NCBI RefSeq assembly: GCF_027497195.1
Contig: NZ_CP114905.1
Location: forward strand, 3,024,001 to 3,088,000
Origin: Streptomyces sp. WMMC500
GTDB lineage: Bacteria; Actinomycetota; Actinomycetes; Streptomycetales; Streptomycetaceae
Direction of reading: 5' to 3'
DNA: 64,000 bases
Part shown: positions 42,671-51,898 of the stretch, in pieces
Numbering within the stretch: the first letter of the stretch is position 1
Layout of the letters: each line of letters begins with the position of its first letter
Translations under genes and position numbers: made by a program
The notes under the pieces: model-generated
Databases searched by the model: none
The model's input: the letters and a program-made list of their open reading frames with translations, nothing else
Told to the model about the DNA's origin: nothing

Positions 42671-43999
42671 TCAGCGCGGGCGTACCGACTCGCGCAGTAC
42701 CCGGCCCTCCGCGCCGGCCGGCGGCTCCATGCCGAGCAGGGCGGACATCGTGGGGGCGATGTCGATGTGCCGGGGGTGCCACGGCTTGATCCACTTACTG
42801 ACACCGGCACCGGCGAGGACCAGCGGGACGTCCAGCTCCTGCGTCGTACCGTGCCGGCCCACGGGCGCGGGCGTCGTCTCGCCGAGGCTCCAGCCCTCCT
42901 CGGGCTCGATGACCAGGTCGCCGTGGTTCAGGCTCATGTGCATCCGCTTCTGCGTCCGCTTGTCGTAGGTGGCCGCCACGTGGGGCAGGCTCTCCACGGC
43001 GCGGCGGATGCGGGGCAGCGCCCACGGGTCGTCGGCGGCGTCACCCAGCAGCGTCAGGTCACCGGACCCGCCGATCACGAGGGCCGCGTCGGTCCCGGGC
43101 CCGGGCTGCTTGCCGGAGGTCAGGATCTCGGCCTGGTAGCCGGCGTCGCCGATGGCCTTCAGCAGTTCCGGCGCCATGCCCTGCTGGAAGGTGGTCATGC
43201 CGTGGTCACCGGTGATGACGAACGCGGTCCGGTCGTAGATGCCGGCGTTCCTGGCCGCCTGGACGAGACGCCCGATCTGCTCGTCGATCATCCGCAGCCT
43301 GTCGGGGATCTCCGGGTGGATGCTGCCGCCCGCGTGCCCGAGTGCGTCCAGGTCGTCGCAGTAGGCGGCCATCAGCTCGGGAATGCGGGGCAGGGTGACG
43401 TCCTTCCCGCCGGAACTGACCGGGCGGCCCTCCATGACGGCGACGGCCCGGCCGACCCGGGTGGGGCAGTCGCCACCGTCGGTGTAAAGACCCTCGGTGT
43501 CCCCGTACGAGGTGCCGTAGTTCTGCACGATGAACCACTGCGAGGAGAAGACGGTGCCCCCTTGCTCGCGAATCGACTGGGCGACCGTCGGCACCGCCAG
43601 GTCCCGCTGCTGGCCGCGGGCGGTGTGGGTGGACTTGTCGAACCAGTAGGCGGTGTTCCGGTGGGTCGCGGGCCAGGCGCCCGTCGCGATCGAGGACCAC
43701 GACGGGTTGGTGATCGACGTCATCACGCCCCTGGACTTGGCCACGGTGCCGCGCCGCAGCAGGTCCTGGAGGTTCGGCATCGGCACGTCGTCCAGGTACT
43801 CGTAGTCGAAGCCGTCGAGACCGAGGAAGACGACGTGGTCGGCCGGGGGCCTGTCGTCAGCATTCCCGGCGGGCCCGGCGGGCCGGCCGGCCGCGGCGGA
43901 GTCGTCGGAGACCGACACCGTCGCCACGGCCGTGAGCAGGACGAGAGCAGCGGCACCGAACCTCGTGAGCAGGGTTCTGGGGCGGATCTTTGTACGCAT
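42671..43999 (-). CDS. Secreted alkaline phosphatase-fold phosphodiesterase
   Basis: This is a 442-residue exported enzyme of the type I phosphodiesterase/nucleotide pyrophosphatase group. A signal peptide (TLLTRFGAAALVLLTAVATV) precedes the metal-binding fold: VVFLGLDGFDYEYL, the nucleophile region MTSITNPSWSSIATG, DRTAFVITGDHGMT, and the His of WHPRHIDIAPTM. It would hydrolyse phosphodiester or phosphate monoester bonds outside the cell; the substrate is unknown. The ATG at 43999 lacks a strong ribosome site. It is divergent from the TPM gene with 195 bp between starts. Confidence 0.82.
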   Translation of the reverse strand: MRTKIRPRTLLTRFGAAALVLLTAVATVSVSDDSAAAGRPAGPAGNADDRPPADHVVFLGLDGFDYEYLDDVPMPNLQDLLRRGTVAKSRGVMTSITNPSWSSIATGAWPATHRNTAYWFDKSTHTARGQQRDLAVPTVAQSIREQGGTVFSSQWFIVQNYGTSYGDTEGLYTDGGDCPTRVGRAVAVMEGRPVSSGGKDVTLPRIPELMAAYCDDLDALGHAGGSIHPEIPDRLRMIDEQIGRLVQAARNAGIYDRTAFVITGDHGMTTFQQGMAPELLKAIGDAGYQAEILTSGKQPGPGTDAALVIGGSGDLTLLGDAADDPWALPRIRRAVESLPHVAATYDKRTQKRMHMSLNHGDLVIEPEEGWSLGETTPAPVGRHGTTQELDVPLVLAGAGVSKWIKPWHPRHIDIAPTMSALLGMEPPAGAEGRVLRESVRPR

Positions 44000-44194
44000 G
44001 AGCGGCAGTGAATGCGCCGAGCCCGGACCGGAGTGTGCCCTCCGCCGGGCGGACCGGTGAACAGAACGCGACAACGCCCAGGTGAGCCCCCCGGGGCACA
44101 CCCCGGGCTCCGGATGCGGAGCGGATAAAAGCCGCATAACCTCCCGCACAGGGCGTGCCGACATCCGGCGCGTACCGGTGCGGGAGGCGCGCGC

Positions 44195-46339
44195 ATGCGG
44201 AGACGGCTGCTGGCCGCCCGGCTCACCACGGCCGCGGCCCTCGCGCTGCTGCCCGCCGCCGTGGCGACCACCGCGACCACCGCGACCCGTCCCGCCCCGG
44301 TCGCCTACGCCACCGACCCCCTCCCCCTCGACCGCGACGGGCAGATCACCGACCGCGTCGACGCCCTCCGGGGCCGCCGCGGCGAGGTGGCCGACGCACT
44401 CGAACGGCTCGATCGCGAGCAGCGGACCCAGCTCTTCGTCGCCTACGTACGCGACTTCTCCGGCTTCTCCGCCCAGGACTGGGCCGACGCCACCGCCGAG
44501 AGGAACGGCCTCGGGCAGCGCGACGTCCTGCTCGCCGTCGCCACCGGCGACCGCCAGTACGCCGTCTCCGCCGCCACCGGCTCCGGGTTGTCCCAGCGCG
44601 ACGTCGACGCCGTCAACGCCCGGGCCATCGAGCCCGCCCTGCGGCAGAACGACTGGGCCGGCGCGGCCGTCGGCGGGGCCGACGGGTACGCCGCCGTGCT
44701 CGACGGACGGCAGGTGCCCCCGCCCGACGTCACCCCCGGGCCCACCGACCCCGGCGGTGATCCCGGCGGCGAGTCCGCCGAGGGCGACGCCAGCGCCACC
44801 GACTTCGTGGTGCCGGTCGTCGCCGTCGTCGTCGTGGTCCTCGGCGTGTTCTTCTACCGGCGGCGGAGGCCGGCCCCCCGGAAAAAGGTGCACCTGCGGC
44901 CCGGTGGCCCGATCACGCCCCCGTCCACCCCCCTGCCCGACCTCGACGCCCGCGCCCGGGACCTCCTGGTCGAGACCGACGACGCCCTCCGTACCAGCCA
45001 GGAGGAACTCGGCTTCGCCACCGCCCAGTTCGGCGAGGAGACCGCCCGGCCCTTCGCCGAGGCCGTCGACCACGCCCGGGCCGAGCTGACCGCCGCCTTC
45101 CGCCTCCGCCAGGCCCTCGACGACGCGTCCCCCGAGGACGACGCCGTGCGCCGCACCATGCTGGAGGAGATCGTCACGCGCTGCACCGACGCCAACGCCC
45201 GGCTCGACGCCGAGTCCGACGCCTTCGACCGGTTGCGCGCGATGGTGTCGCGGGCCCCGGAGGTGCTCGCCACGGCGGAGGCGGCGGCGCAGCGGCTCCC
45301 GGACCGGATCGGCGCCGCCGAGGGCACGCTCACCGATCTGGCCGGCGCCTACGCGCCCGCCGCCGTCGCCGCCGTCGCCGGCAACCCCGCCGCGGCCCGC
45401 GACCGGCTGCAGTTCGCCACCGAGAACCTCACCCACGCCCGCACCGCCCTCGGCGCCGACGACCCGGCCACGACCGCCGTCCACGTACGGGCCGCGGAGA
45501 GCGCCGTCGACCAGGCCGGCACCCTCGTCGACGCCGTCGAACGCCGCGAGCGCGAGCTGCGCGAGGCCGCGGCGCGGCTCGCCGACGCGGTGCGCGACAT
45601 CCGCGCGGACCTCGCCGACGCGCAGGGCGTGGTGCGGGGCACGGCCGCGGGCGAGTCGAGCGCCGGTCTGCAGGGCCGGGTCGCGCGGGCGCAGACGGTG
45701 CTGGCGGAGGTGGAGCAGGAGAGGGCGGACGGGCCGTACGACCCGCTGGCCGCGCTGCGCCGCGTGGAGGAGGCGGACGCGGCGCTGGAGGAGGAGCTCG
45801 CCGGGGCCCGGGAGCGGGAGGAGGCGGAGCGGCGGGCGCGGCGGCTGCTGGACCAGGCGCTGGTCGGCGCGCGCAGCTCGGTGGCCGCCGCCCGGGACTT
45901 CGTCACCACCCACCGCGGCGGCATCGGCCCCGCGGCCCGTACCCGGCTGGGCGAGGGCGAGCGGCACCTCGGACAGGCCGAGGAGCACGCCGGCACCGAC
46001 CCGGCCGGCGCCCTGCGGCACGCGCAGCGCGCGGACGAACTCGGCCGCGAGGCGCAGCGGCTGGCGGAGCAGGACGTCCGGGGTTTCGACGGCTCGTACG
46101 GCGGCGGACCCTTCGGCGGCCCGTACGGCAGCGGCTACGGGCGCGGCTACGACGGGCCCTTCGGCGGCGGACGCGGCGGCATGGGCACGGGGATGCTCGG
46201 CGGGATCATCCTCGGCGGCATGCTCGGCGGCTTCGGGGGGCGCCGGGGCGGCGGCTTCGGAGGCGGCTCCGGCCGCGGTCCGGGAAGCTTCGGCGGCGGG
46301 GGTACCCGGGGGCGGATGGGCGGCGGAGGCCGCTTCTAG
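44195..46339 (+). CDS. TPM-domain membrane protein with coiled-coil and Gly-rich tail
   Basis: This is a 714-residue protein. After a signal (about 1-40) comes an extracytoplasmic TPM domain (about 44-170) with ITDRVDALRGRRGEVADALE and RDVLLAVATGDRQYAVSAAT. A membrane helix follows at about 204-221, then a long cytosolic helical region (about 245-630, rich in Ala, Glu and Arg). The Gly/Phe/Arg tail reads GGGFGGGSGRGPGSFGGG. ATG 44195 opens the frame. The pspA gene is 73 bp downstream on the same strand, so the pair probably works together: TPM senses the outside and the coiled coil contacts PspA at the membrane. That link is inferred from context. Confidence 0.8.
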   Translation: MRRRLLAARLTTAAALALLPAAVATTATTATRPAPVAYATDPLPLDRDGQITDRVDALRGRRGEVADALERLDREQRTQLFVAYVRDFSGFSAQDWADATAERNGLGQRDVLLAVATGDRQYAVSAATGSGLSQRDVDAVNARAIEPALRQNDWAGAAVGGADGYAAVLDGRQVPPPDVTPGPTDPGGDPGGESAEGDASATDFVVPVVAVVVVVLGVFFYRRRRPAPRKKVHLRPGGPITPPSTPLPDLDARARDLLVETDDALRTSQEELGFATAQFGEETARPFAEAVDHARAELTAAFRLRQALDDASPEDDAVRRTMLEEIVTRCTDANARLDAESDAFDRLRAMVSRAPEVLATAEAAAQRLPDRIGAAEGTLTDLAGAYAPAAVAAVAGNPAAARDRLQFATENLTHARTALGADDPATTAVHVRAAESAVDQAGTLVDAVERRERELREAAARLADAVRDIRADLADAQGVVRGTAAGESSAGLQGRVARAQTVLAEVEQERADGPYDPLAALRRVEEADAALEEELAGAREREEAERRARRLLDQALVGARSSVAAARDFVTTHRGGIGPAARTRLGEGERHLGQAEEHAGTDPAGALRHAQRADELGREAQRLAEQDVRGFDGSYGGGPFGGPYGSGYGRGYDGPFGGGRGGMGTGMLGGIILGGMLGGFGGRRGGGFGGGSGRGPGSFGGGGTRGRMGGGGRF

Positions 46340-46412
46340 GAGCTTCCAGGAGTACGCGGTACGCGACCGGCCCGCGCCCCGCGCGTGCACCCACCAGACC
46401 GAAGGAGAACCC

Positions 46413-47162
46413 ATGACCGGCAAGCAGACCGTCCTCGGCCGCACCCTCCAGCTCGCGCGCGCCAACGTCAACGCGCTCATCGACCAGGCCGAGGACCCGC
46501 GGAAGATGCTCGACCAGCTCATCCGGGACTACGCCAACAACATCCGCGAGGCCGAGCAGGCCGTCGCCACCACCATCGGCAACCTCCGCCTGATGGAGGC
46601 GGACCACAAGGAGGACACCGGCGCCGCCGACGAGTGGGGGGCCAAGGCACTCGCCGCCAGCCGCAAGGCCGACGAGCTGCGCGCCGGCGGTGACGCGGCG
46701 GGGGCCGGGACGTTCGACGACCTGGCCCGCAAGGCGCTGGAGCGGCAGATCACCGCCGAGGGGGAGGCGACGGCCGCCGAGCCGCTGATCGCCGCGCAGA
46801 CGGAGGTGGTGGAGAAGCTGAAGCAGAACCTCGACGCCATGCGGGAGAAGCTGACGGACCTCGACTCCCGGCGCGACCGGCTCGTGGCCCGCGCGAAGAC
46901 GGCGGAGGCGCAGCACCGGATGCTCGACGCCGTCGCGAGCATGGACGTCACCGACCCCACCGCCGACCTGGGCCGCTTCGAGGCGAAGGTCCGCCGCGAG
47001 GAGGCCCGCGCGCGGGGCCGGGCGGAGCTGGCGGACTCGTCCCTGGACGCGCAGTTCGAGCAGTTGGAGGACCTGGGCAAGCAGGTGGAGGTCGACGCCC
47101 GGCTGGCGCAACTGAAAGCCGGCGACGCCCCCCGCACCGACGCGGGCCGCGCCGCCGCCTGA
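46413..47162 (+). CDS. pspA: PspA/IM30 (ESCRT-III-like) membrane-stress protein
   Basis: This is a 249-residue coiled-coil protein of the PspA/Vipp1 family, which binds stressed membranes and forms ESCRT-III-like assemblies. It starts TVLGRTLQLARANVNALIDQ and AEDPRKMLDQLIRDYANNIR, the family N-terminal helices. A central long helical hairpin and the C-terminal SSLDAQFEQLEDLGKQVEVD segment follow. Length and Ala/Glu/Lys/Arg bias are typical. ATG 46413 follows AAGGAGAACCC. The gene probably shares a message with the TPM gene before it. No pspBC or sigma54-dependent regulator is nearby. Confidence 0.93.
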   Translation: MTGKQTVLGRTLQLARANVNALIDQAEDPRKMLDQLIRDYANNIREAEQAVATTIGNLRLMEADHKEDTGAADEWGAKALAASRKADELRAGGDAAGAGTFDDLARKALERQITAEGEATAAEPLIAAQTEVVEKLKQNLDAMREKLTDLDSRRDRLVARAKTAEAQHRMLDAVASMDVTDPTADLGRFEAKVRREEARARGRAELADSSLDAQFEQLEDLGKQVEVDARLAQLKAGDAPRTDAGRAAA

Positions 47163-47188
47163 CCCCCGCCGCGACCCCGGCGGGCGGT

Positions 47189-49723
47189 TCAGAACGCCGA
47201 GAACAGTGCTTCCGCGTCCGGTTCCGGGAGCGGGCCGCTGCCCGGGAGGGCCAGTTCGTACCAGACCGTCTTGCCGCGGTGCGTGCGCCTGCTGCCCCAG
47301 TTCCGGCTGAGCATGCTGACCAACTGCAGCCCGCGCCCGCCCTCGTCGGTGTCCCGGGCGCGGCGGCGGCGCGGCTGGACCAGGTTGCTGTCCCACACCT
47401 CGCACACCAGCGTGCGGTCCAGCAGCAGGCGGAGCCGGATCTCCGGTTCGCCGCCGCCGCTGCGGCCGCCCTCGCCGTGCCGGAGCGCGTTCGTCACCAG
47501 CTCGCTGACGAGCAGCTCGGTGGTGTCGATCAGCGGCTCCAGGTGCCAGGCGGCGAGCTGCGTGCGGGCGTGTTCGCGGGCGAGCGCGACCGAGCGGGGT
47601 TCCGCGGGCAGCCGCCAGTCGCCGACGGCGTCGGCGGGCAGGCCGCGGATGCGGGCCATCAACAGGGCGATGTCGTCCTCTCCGTGCCGGGTGTAGAGCG
47701 TGTCGAGTACGTGGTCGCAGACGTCCTCCAGCGGCTGCGCGTTGTCGGAGAGCGACTTGCGGAACTCCTCCAGGCCCTCGTCCAGGCCGTGGTCGCGGGA
47801 CTCCACGAGGCCGTCGGTGTAGAGGGCGAGGAGCGCGCCGTCCGGCAGTTCGACCTCGACCTCCTCGAAGGGCTCGCCGCCGACGCCCAGCGGCATGCCC
47901 GTCGGCACCTCCAGCAGCAGCGGCGGCTCCCCGGGTTCGACGACGGCCGGCGGCAGGTGGCCGGCGTTGGCGAAGGTGCAGCGCCGGGTGACGGCGTCGT
48001 AGACGACGTACGAGCAGGTGGCGAGGTAGACCTCGTCGGAGACGCCGCCGAGGCCGCCGGCGATCTCGTCGAGGGCGGCGAGCACCTCGGCCGGCTCCAG
48101 GTCGAGCATGGCCAGGGTGCGTACGGCGGTGCGCAGTTCGCCCATGGCGACGGCGGCGCGCAGGCCGCGGCCCATGACGTCGCCGACGACGAGCGCGGTG
48201 CGGTGGCCGGGCAGATCGATGACGTCGAACCAGTCGCCGCCGACCTCGGTGGCGGTGTTGCCGGGCAGGTAGCGGCAGGCGATGTCGAGGCCCGCGGCCT
48301 CGGGGTCGCCGGGCGGGAGCAGGCTGCGCTGGAGGATGAGGGCGCGGGAGTGCTCGCGGCGGTAGAGGCGGGCGTTGTCGATGCAGACGGCGGCGCGGGC
48401 GGCGAGCTGCGCGCCGAGGGCGGCGTCGCGTTCGCCGAAGTCCTCGCTGCCGCGGGCGCGCGAGAACTGCACGAGCCCGACGACGGTGTCCCCGGCGACC
48501 AGCGGCACGGCGAGCGTCGTCTGCACGAGCCCGCCGTCACCCTCGTCGACGCCGCCCGGCACCCGGCGTACCTGCGCGGTGCGCAGTGCGGCGGCGTGCG
48601 GGGAGTGGAAGTCGAAGCGGTGGGTGGAGCCGACGGCGGTGACGGGGGCGTCGGAGACGGCGCTGGCGAAGGCGACGCGGCGCAGCTCGGCGCTGCCGTC
48701 GGCGAGGCCGGGGCGGCCCTCGTCGCCGTCGATGAGGCTCTGGTAGACGTCGACGCAGGCCATGTCGCAGAACTGCGGGACGGTGACGCCGAGCAGTTCG
48801 CGGGCGGTGGTCTCCAGGTCGAGCGAGTTGCCGATGCGGGCGCCGGCCTCGTTGAGCAGCGCGAGGTTGCGGCGGGCGCTGGCGGCCTCGCTCTCGGCGC
48901 GGCGGCGGCGGGTGACGTCGGAGACGACGGCGGCGACGCCCATGGGCCGGCCGGTACGGCTGTGCACGCGGTACAGCGATATGGACCACCTGAGGCCGCC
49001 CGGCTGCCCCTCGCGCGCGGCCTGGGCGGCCTGGGCGGCGGAACTGGTCTGCGGCTCCTCGGCGGTGGGCCCGAGGATCTGCATGTCGGTGACGGGCTCG
49101 CCGGTGTCGAGGACCTGCCGGAGCGCGGCGGTGACGCGCTCGGCTTCGGCGCGCGGGAGGTAGTCGCGGGGCGTGCGGCCGGTGTGGGAGGCGACGGTGC
49201 CGCCGAAGGCGGCGGCGACCCGCTCGTTGACGCGTACGAGCCGCAGGTCGCTGCCGAACAGCAGGAACCCCATGGGAGCCTGGCCGAAAACGGCCTGCGA
49301 GGCGGCGAGGTCGGTCTCGATACGGCGCAGCGCGTACGCGTCGACGGCGAGGCACACGGCGCCGCGGGTGCCGCCGGCGCCGGTGGTGGGCATGACGTAC
49401 AGCTCGGCGATGCCGTCGGCGGCGGAGTGCCCGGCCCCGCCGGCGCCGGGCGCGGCCGGTCTGCGGTAGGGCAGCAGGCCGGTCCACTCCCGCCCGTCGA
49501 GGATCTCGGCGACCTTCTCCCCCACGTCCGCGCGCAGTTCCTCGGGAACCAGTGCCTCGACGGCGTCGCAGCCCAGCACCTCGGCGGCGGAGATGCCGAG
49601 GAGTTCCTCGGCGCGGGCACTCCACTGCTCGATGTGCCCCTCCGCGTCCAGTGCGAAGGAGGCCACCTTGATGTGGTCATAGATGGAGCCCGGCGCACTG
49701 CTCTGCCAGAACGGTGCTCCCAC
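47189..49723 (-). CDS. PAS-PAS-GAF-SpoIIE phosphatase with C-terminal ATPase domain
   Basis: This is an 844-residue multidomain regulator. An N-terminal PAS (about 10-110, HIEQWSARAEELLGISAAEV) is followed by a second PAS, a GAF domain (about 290-450), a PP2C/SpoIIE phosphatase (about 460-690, with EVGGDWFDVIDLPGHRTALV and ALYTDGLVESRD), and an RsbW-like kinase domain (about 700-835, SELVTNALRHGEG and GGRGLQLVSML). It would dephosphorylate an anti-anti-sigma factor and perhaps phosphorylate one as well. GTG 49723 was chosen for its AAAGGGGG ribosome site over an upstream GTG without one. The neighbour upstream encodes a free RsbW-like protein. No cognate sigma factor is in the window. Confidence 0.88.
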   Translation of the reverse strand: MGAPFWQSSAPGSIYDHIKVASFALDAEGHIEQWSARAEELLGISAAEVLGCDAVEALVPEELRADVGEKVAEILDGREWTGLLPYRRPAAPGAGGAGHSAADGIAELYVMPTTGAGGTRGAVCLAVDAYALRRIETDLAASQAVFGQAPMGFLLFGSDLRLVRVNERVAAAFGGTVASHTGRTPRDYLPRAEAERVTAALRQVLDTGEPVTDMQILGPTAEEPQTSSAAQAAQAAREGQPGGLRWSISLYRVHSRTGRPMGVAAVVSDVTRRRRAESEAASARRNLALLNEAGARIGNSLDLETTARELLGVTVPQFCDMACVDVYQSLIDGDEGRPGLADGSAELRRVAFASAVSDAPVTAVGSTHRFDFHSPHAAALRTAQVRRVPGGVDEGDGGLVQTTLAVPLVAGDTVVGLVQFSRARGSEDFGERDAALGAQLAARAAVCIDNARLYRREHSRALILQRSLLPPGDPEAAGLDIACRYLPGNTATEVGGDWFDVIDLPGHRTALVVGDVMGRGLRAAVAMGELRTAVRTLAMLDLEPAEVLAALDEIAGGLGGVSDEVYLATCSYVVYDAVTRRCTFANAGHLPPAVVEPGEPPLLLEVPTGMPLGVGGEPFEEVEVELPDGALLALYTDGLVESRDHGLDEGLEEFRKSLSDNAQPLEDVCDHVLDTLYTRHGEDDIALLMARIRGLPADAVGDWRLPAEPRSVALAREHARTQLAAWHLEPLIDTTELLVSELVTNALRHGEGGRSGGGEPEIRLRLLLDRTLVCEVWDSNLVQPRRRRARDTDEGGRGLQLVSMLSRNWGSRRTHRGKTVWYELALPGSGPLPEPDAEALFSAF

Positions 49724-49938
49724 GCGACCGCCCCCTTTGCTGATCCTGCTCCGGGTACGCACCGCAGAGTATGCGGGAAGATCCGTATCCGGAACATGGT
49801 GGTCGGGTCACGGGTTCGGAACGCCCCACCGCTTCCGGTCCCTGACCGCTGCGTCTGCGAAGTGGTGCCCGCCCGGCACCCGCCGCTGCGCCCCCGCGCG
49901 CCCCCTTCCGTACGCCGAAGAAGCCTCCCTCGTACGTT

Positions 49939-50463
49939 CTAACCAGCGGACCCCAGCTCGAACCACACCGTCTTGCCCGTTCCGCCGCACCGGGTTCCCC
50001 AGCGCAGCGAGACGCTGGCGACGAGCTGCAGGCCGCGGCCGCCTTCCTCGTCCGGTGCGGCGGCGCGCAGCAGCGGCGGCACCGGCAGCGTGTCGGAGAC
50101 CTCGACGCGGATGCCGCCGCCCGCGCCGGGCCCGCCGACGGGGCGCAGACGCAGGCCGACGGGTCCCGAGGCGTAGCGCATGGAGTTGGTGACGAGTTCG
50201 CTGACGAGCAGGACGGCGACGTCGGTCAGGGGATCGAGGCGCCACGTGCGCAGGGTGTCGCGGACGACGGCGCGGGCGGTGCGCACGCAGCCGGGGTCGG
50301 CGGGGAAGCTCCACTCGGCGGGGCCGGCGGGAGGGGTGAGCCCGGCGGGTCCCGCGGTGCTCGGGGGGTCACCGAAGCCGGTGAGGGACGGCGGGTGGGG
50401 GAACGGGGAGAGTGGCGACACGGCGGCGTGACGAAAGAACGGGGGGTTGCTCACGCCTACCAC
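49939..50463 (-). CDS. RsbW-like ATP-binding protein
   Basis: This is a 174-residue protein of the anti-sigma/serine kinase HATPase family common in streptomycetes. The disordered Pro-rich first 45 residues precede the ATPase core: VAVLLVSELVTNSMRYASG (N box), RVEVSDTLP, and GGRGLQLVASVSLRWG (G box), then KTVWFEL. It is likely to bind a sigma factor or its antagonist. GTG 50463 and GTG 50454 are both possible starts. A perfect 6-bp hairpin (GTCGGG-TCTG-CCCGAC, 50480-50495) lies in the leader. It precedes the SpoIIE phosphatase gene by 215 bp on the same strand. Confidence 0.85.
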   Translation of the reverse strand: MVGVSNPPFFRHAAVSPLSPFPHPPSLTGFGDPPSTAGPAGLTPPAGPAEWSFPADPGCVRTARAVVRDTLRTWRLDPLTDVAVLLVSELVTNSMRYASGPVGLRLRPVGGPGAGGGIRVEVSDTLPVPPLLRAAAPDEEGGRGLQLVASVSLRWGTRCGGTGKTVWFELGSAG

Positions 50464-50559
50464 ATCCCAGCGATGTTCTGTCGGGTCTGCCCGACTTAAG
50501 GGGAGTGGTAGTTACATACCCGTTTTGGGCGAAAATATCACCTGCATGCGCACGCGAAG

Positions 50560-50754
50560 CTACACGGAGTCGGCGTCTCCGCCGCCGACGAGCTCCACCC
50601 GGTATATCTGCCGTTGCTCCGCGGGCCCGAAACGGGAGACCGCGCGCTCGGCCTCGTCGCGCGTGGCGTAGCGGCCGACGCGGTAGTGGTTGCCGTTGCC
50701 GTCCTCGCGGACGATGACCCACGGGCGTGCGGCGCCGCTGTCACCCGCACCCAT
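50560..50754 (-). CDS. SPOR-like small protein
   Basis: This is a 64-residue protein. The pattern PWVIVREDGNGNHYRVGRYA, then DEAERAVSRFGPAEQRQIYR and VELV resembles a single SPOR fold, which in other bacteria binds denuded peptidoglycan glycan. No signal or membrane helix is present, so it would have to act in the cytosol or be exported by other means. ATG 50754 is the first codon; a nearby ATG at 50758-50756 is out of frame. It lies about 100 bp upstream of the RsbW-like gene on the same strand. Confidence 0.7.
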   Translation of the reverse strand: MGAGDSGAARPWVIVREDGNGNHYRVGRYATRDEAERAVSRFGPAEQRQIYRVELVGGGDADSV

Positions 50755-50944
50755 ACATGCCCACCCCAGGAATCGCTACTCAGGACGCACGGGGCGACTG
50801 CGGCCCCGGGCGCCCTCCGTGCCTGCCGAATATGCCAGAGCTTACGCCCGGCATTCACTCCCCGCATACGGCTTTACACGAGAAGTGCCACTCTCGGGCG
50901 AAAGTTCGAATCAAAGGGGGCCGGAGAGGGGCCCGGGACCGGGG

Positions 50945-51697
50945 TTACCTGACGGGCAGGTGGTAGCTGATCCGGTAGCGGTCGGCCGGCACGATGACGT
51001 CCGCCGTCTCGACCGCCAGCCCCGAGGCGTAGAACGTCCGCTGGATGCACAGCACCGGCTGCCCCGGCACGGCGCCCAGCGCCTGCGCCTCGTCGGCCAG
51101 CCCGGGGCGGGTGCCGACTTCCTCCACGACGTTGTCCACGACGACGTCGATCGCCGCCATCCGCTCCACCACCCCGCGGCCGGCGAGCGGCCCCTCCTCG
51201 GGGAGCATCACGGGCGTGCGGCCGGTCAGCGCCAGCGGTTCCCAGGACGTGGAGAGGAGCACGGGCTCGCCGGCCGAGCGGAAGACGTAGCGGGTACGCA
51301 TCACCGGGTCGCCGGCCGGCACGCGCAGCCGGGCGGCGACGGCCCCGGCGGCGCGCTCCTGTGCGCTGCGGGACTCCCAGGAGCCGGGCACCGACTCGTC
51401 GGCCTGCTCCTGGCGGAAGGGAGTGAGGTCGCCGAGGCCGCGGTAGCCGGTACGGACCAGCCGGTGCGGCTCGGGCCGCGAGCGCACGTACGTGCCGGAC
51501 CCGGACCGGCCCTCGACCAGGCCCTCGGCCATCAGCACCTTGCGCGCCTCCAGCGCGACGGTGTCGGAGACCCCGTACAGCCGGCGGATGCGGGCCTGGG
51601 AGGGCAACCGTGCGTGCGGGGGCAGTTCGCCGCTGACGATCTTCCGTCGCAGGTCCGCGGCGACCCGCAGATAGGCGGGCTGCTCACCTAGAGGCAC
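50945..51697 (-). CDS. GntR/HutC-type transcription regulator with UTRA domain
   Basis: This is a 250-residue regulator. The winged helix-turn-helix occupies about 5-73: LRRKIVSGELPPHARLPSQA and SDTVALEARKVLMAEGLVEG, then SGSGTYV. The UTRA effector domain follows (about 90-245), ending DVIVPADRYRISYHLPVR. HutC-type members sense sugars, amino acids or other small molecules. GTG 51697 was chosen: the family starts with a short lead such as PLGEQPAYLRVAADLR. The gene faces away from the mgtE terminator region. It is not the DasR gene by context, although a DasR-type site lies 1.7 kb away. Confidence 0.88.
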   Translation of the reverse strand: MPLGEQPAYLRVAADLRRKIVSGELPPHARLPSQARIRRLYGVSDTVALEARKVLMAEGLVEGRSGSGTYVRSRPEPHRLVRTGYRGLGDLTPFRQEQADESVPGSWESRSAQERAAGAVAARLRVPAGDPVMRTRYVFRSAGEPVLLSTSWEPLALTGRTPVMLPEEGPLAGRGVVERMAAIDVVVDNVVEEVGTRPGLADEAQALGAVPGQPVLCIQRTFYASGLAVETADVIVPADRYRISYHLPVR

Positions 51698-51898
51698 CGT
51701 TTCTTCACACCCCCGTCGCCGCGGTCGCCGTCCCGGTCCGTGCCGTCCGCGGCCTGCACCGTTCCGGCCTGAACACGCGCGAAAGCCTGGCAACGTGCGG
51801 CCGGAGCCCGCAACCCCGGGGGAGAGCTTCACGGAGCGCGTTCGCCAACGGGTGTGCGCGGGGGTGTCGGGGCGTGCGCCCCGCGCAGCCACCGGGAC

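Noticed and set aside
42671..46522. A 1283-codon open frame on the minus strand
   Set aside because: Only 42671-43999 is a real gene; the rest is antisense to the TPM and pspA genes and has no domain. Long antisense frames are common at this GC content.
50516..50543. SigB-type promoter (GGGTAT) before the RsbW-like gene
   Set aside because: GGGTAT is present on the minus strand, but no GNNT element occurs 14-16 bp upstream, so the consensus is not met.
50945..51697. GntR gene as DasR itself
   Set aside because: Nothing in its context (no dasABC or nag genes) supports it, although a DasR-type operator is nearby. The family alone is not enough.
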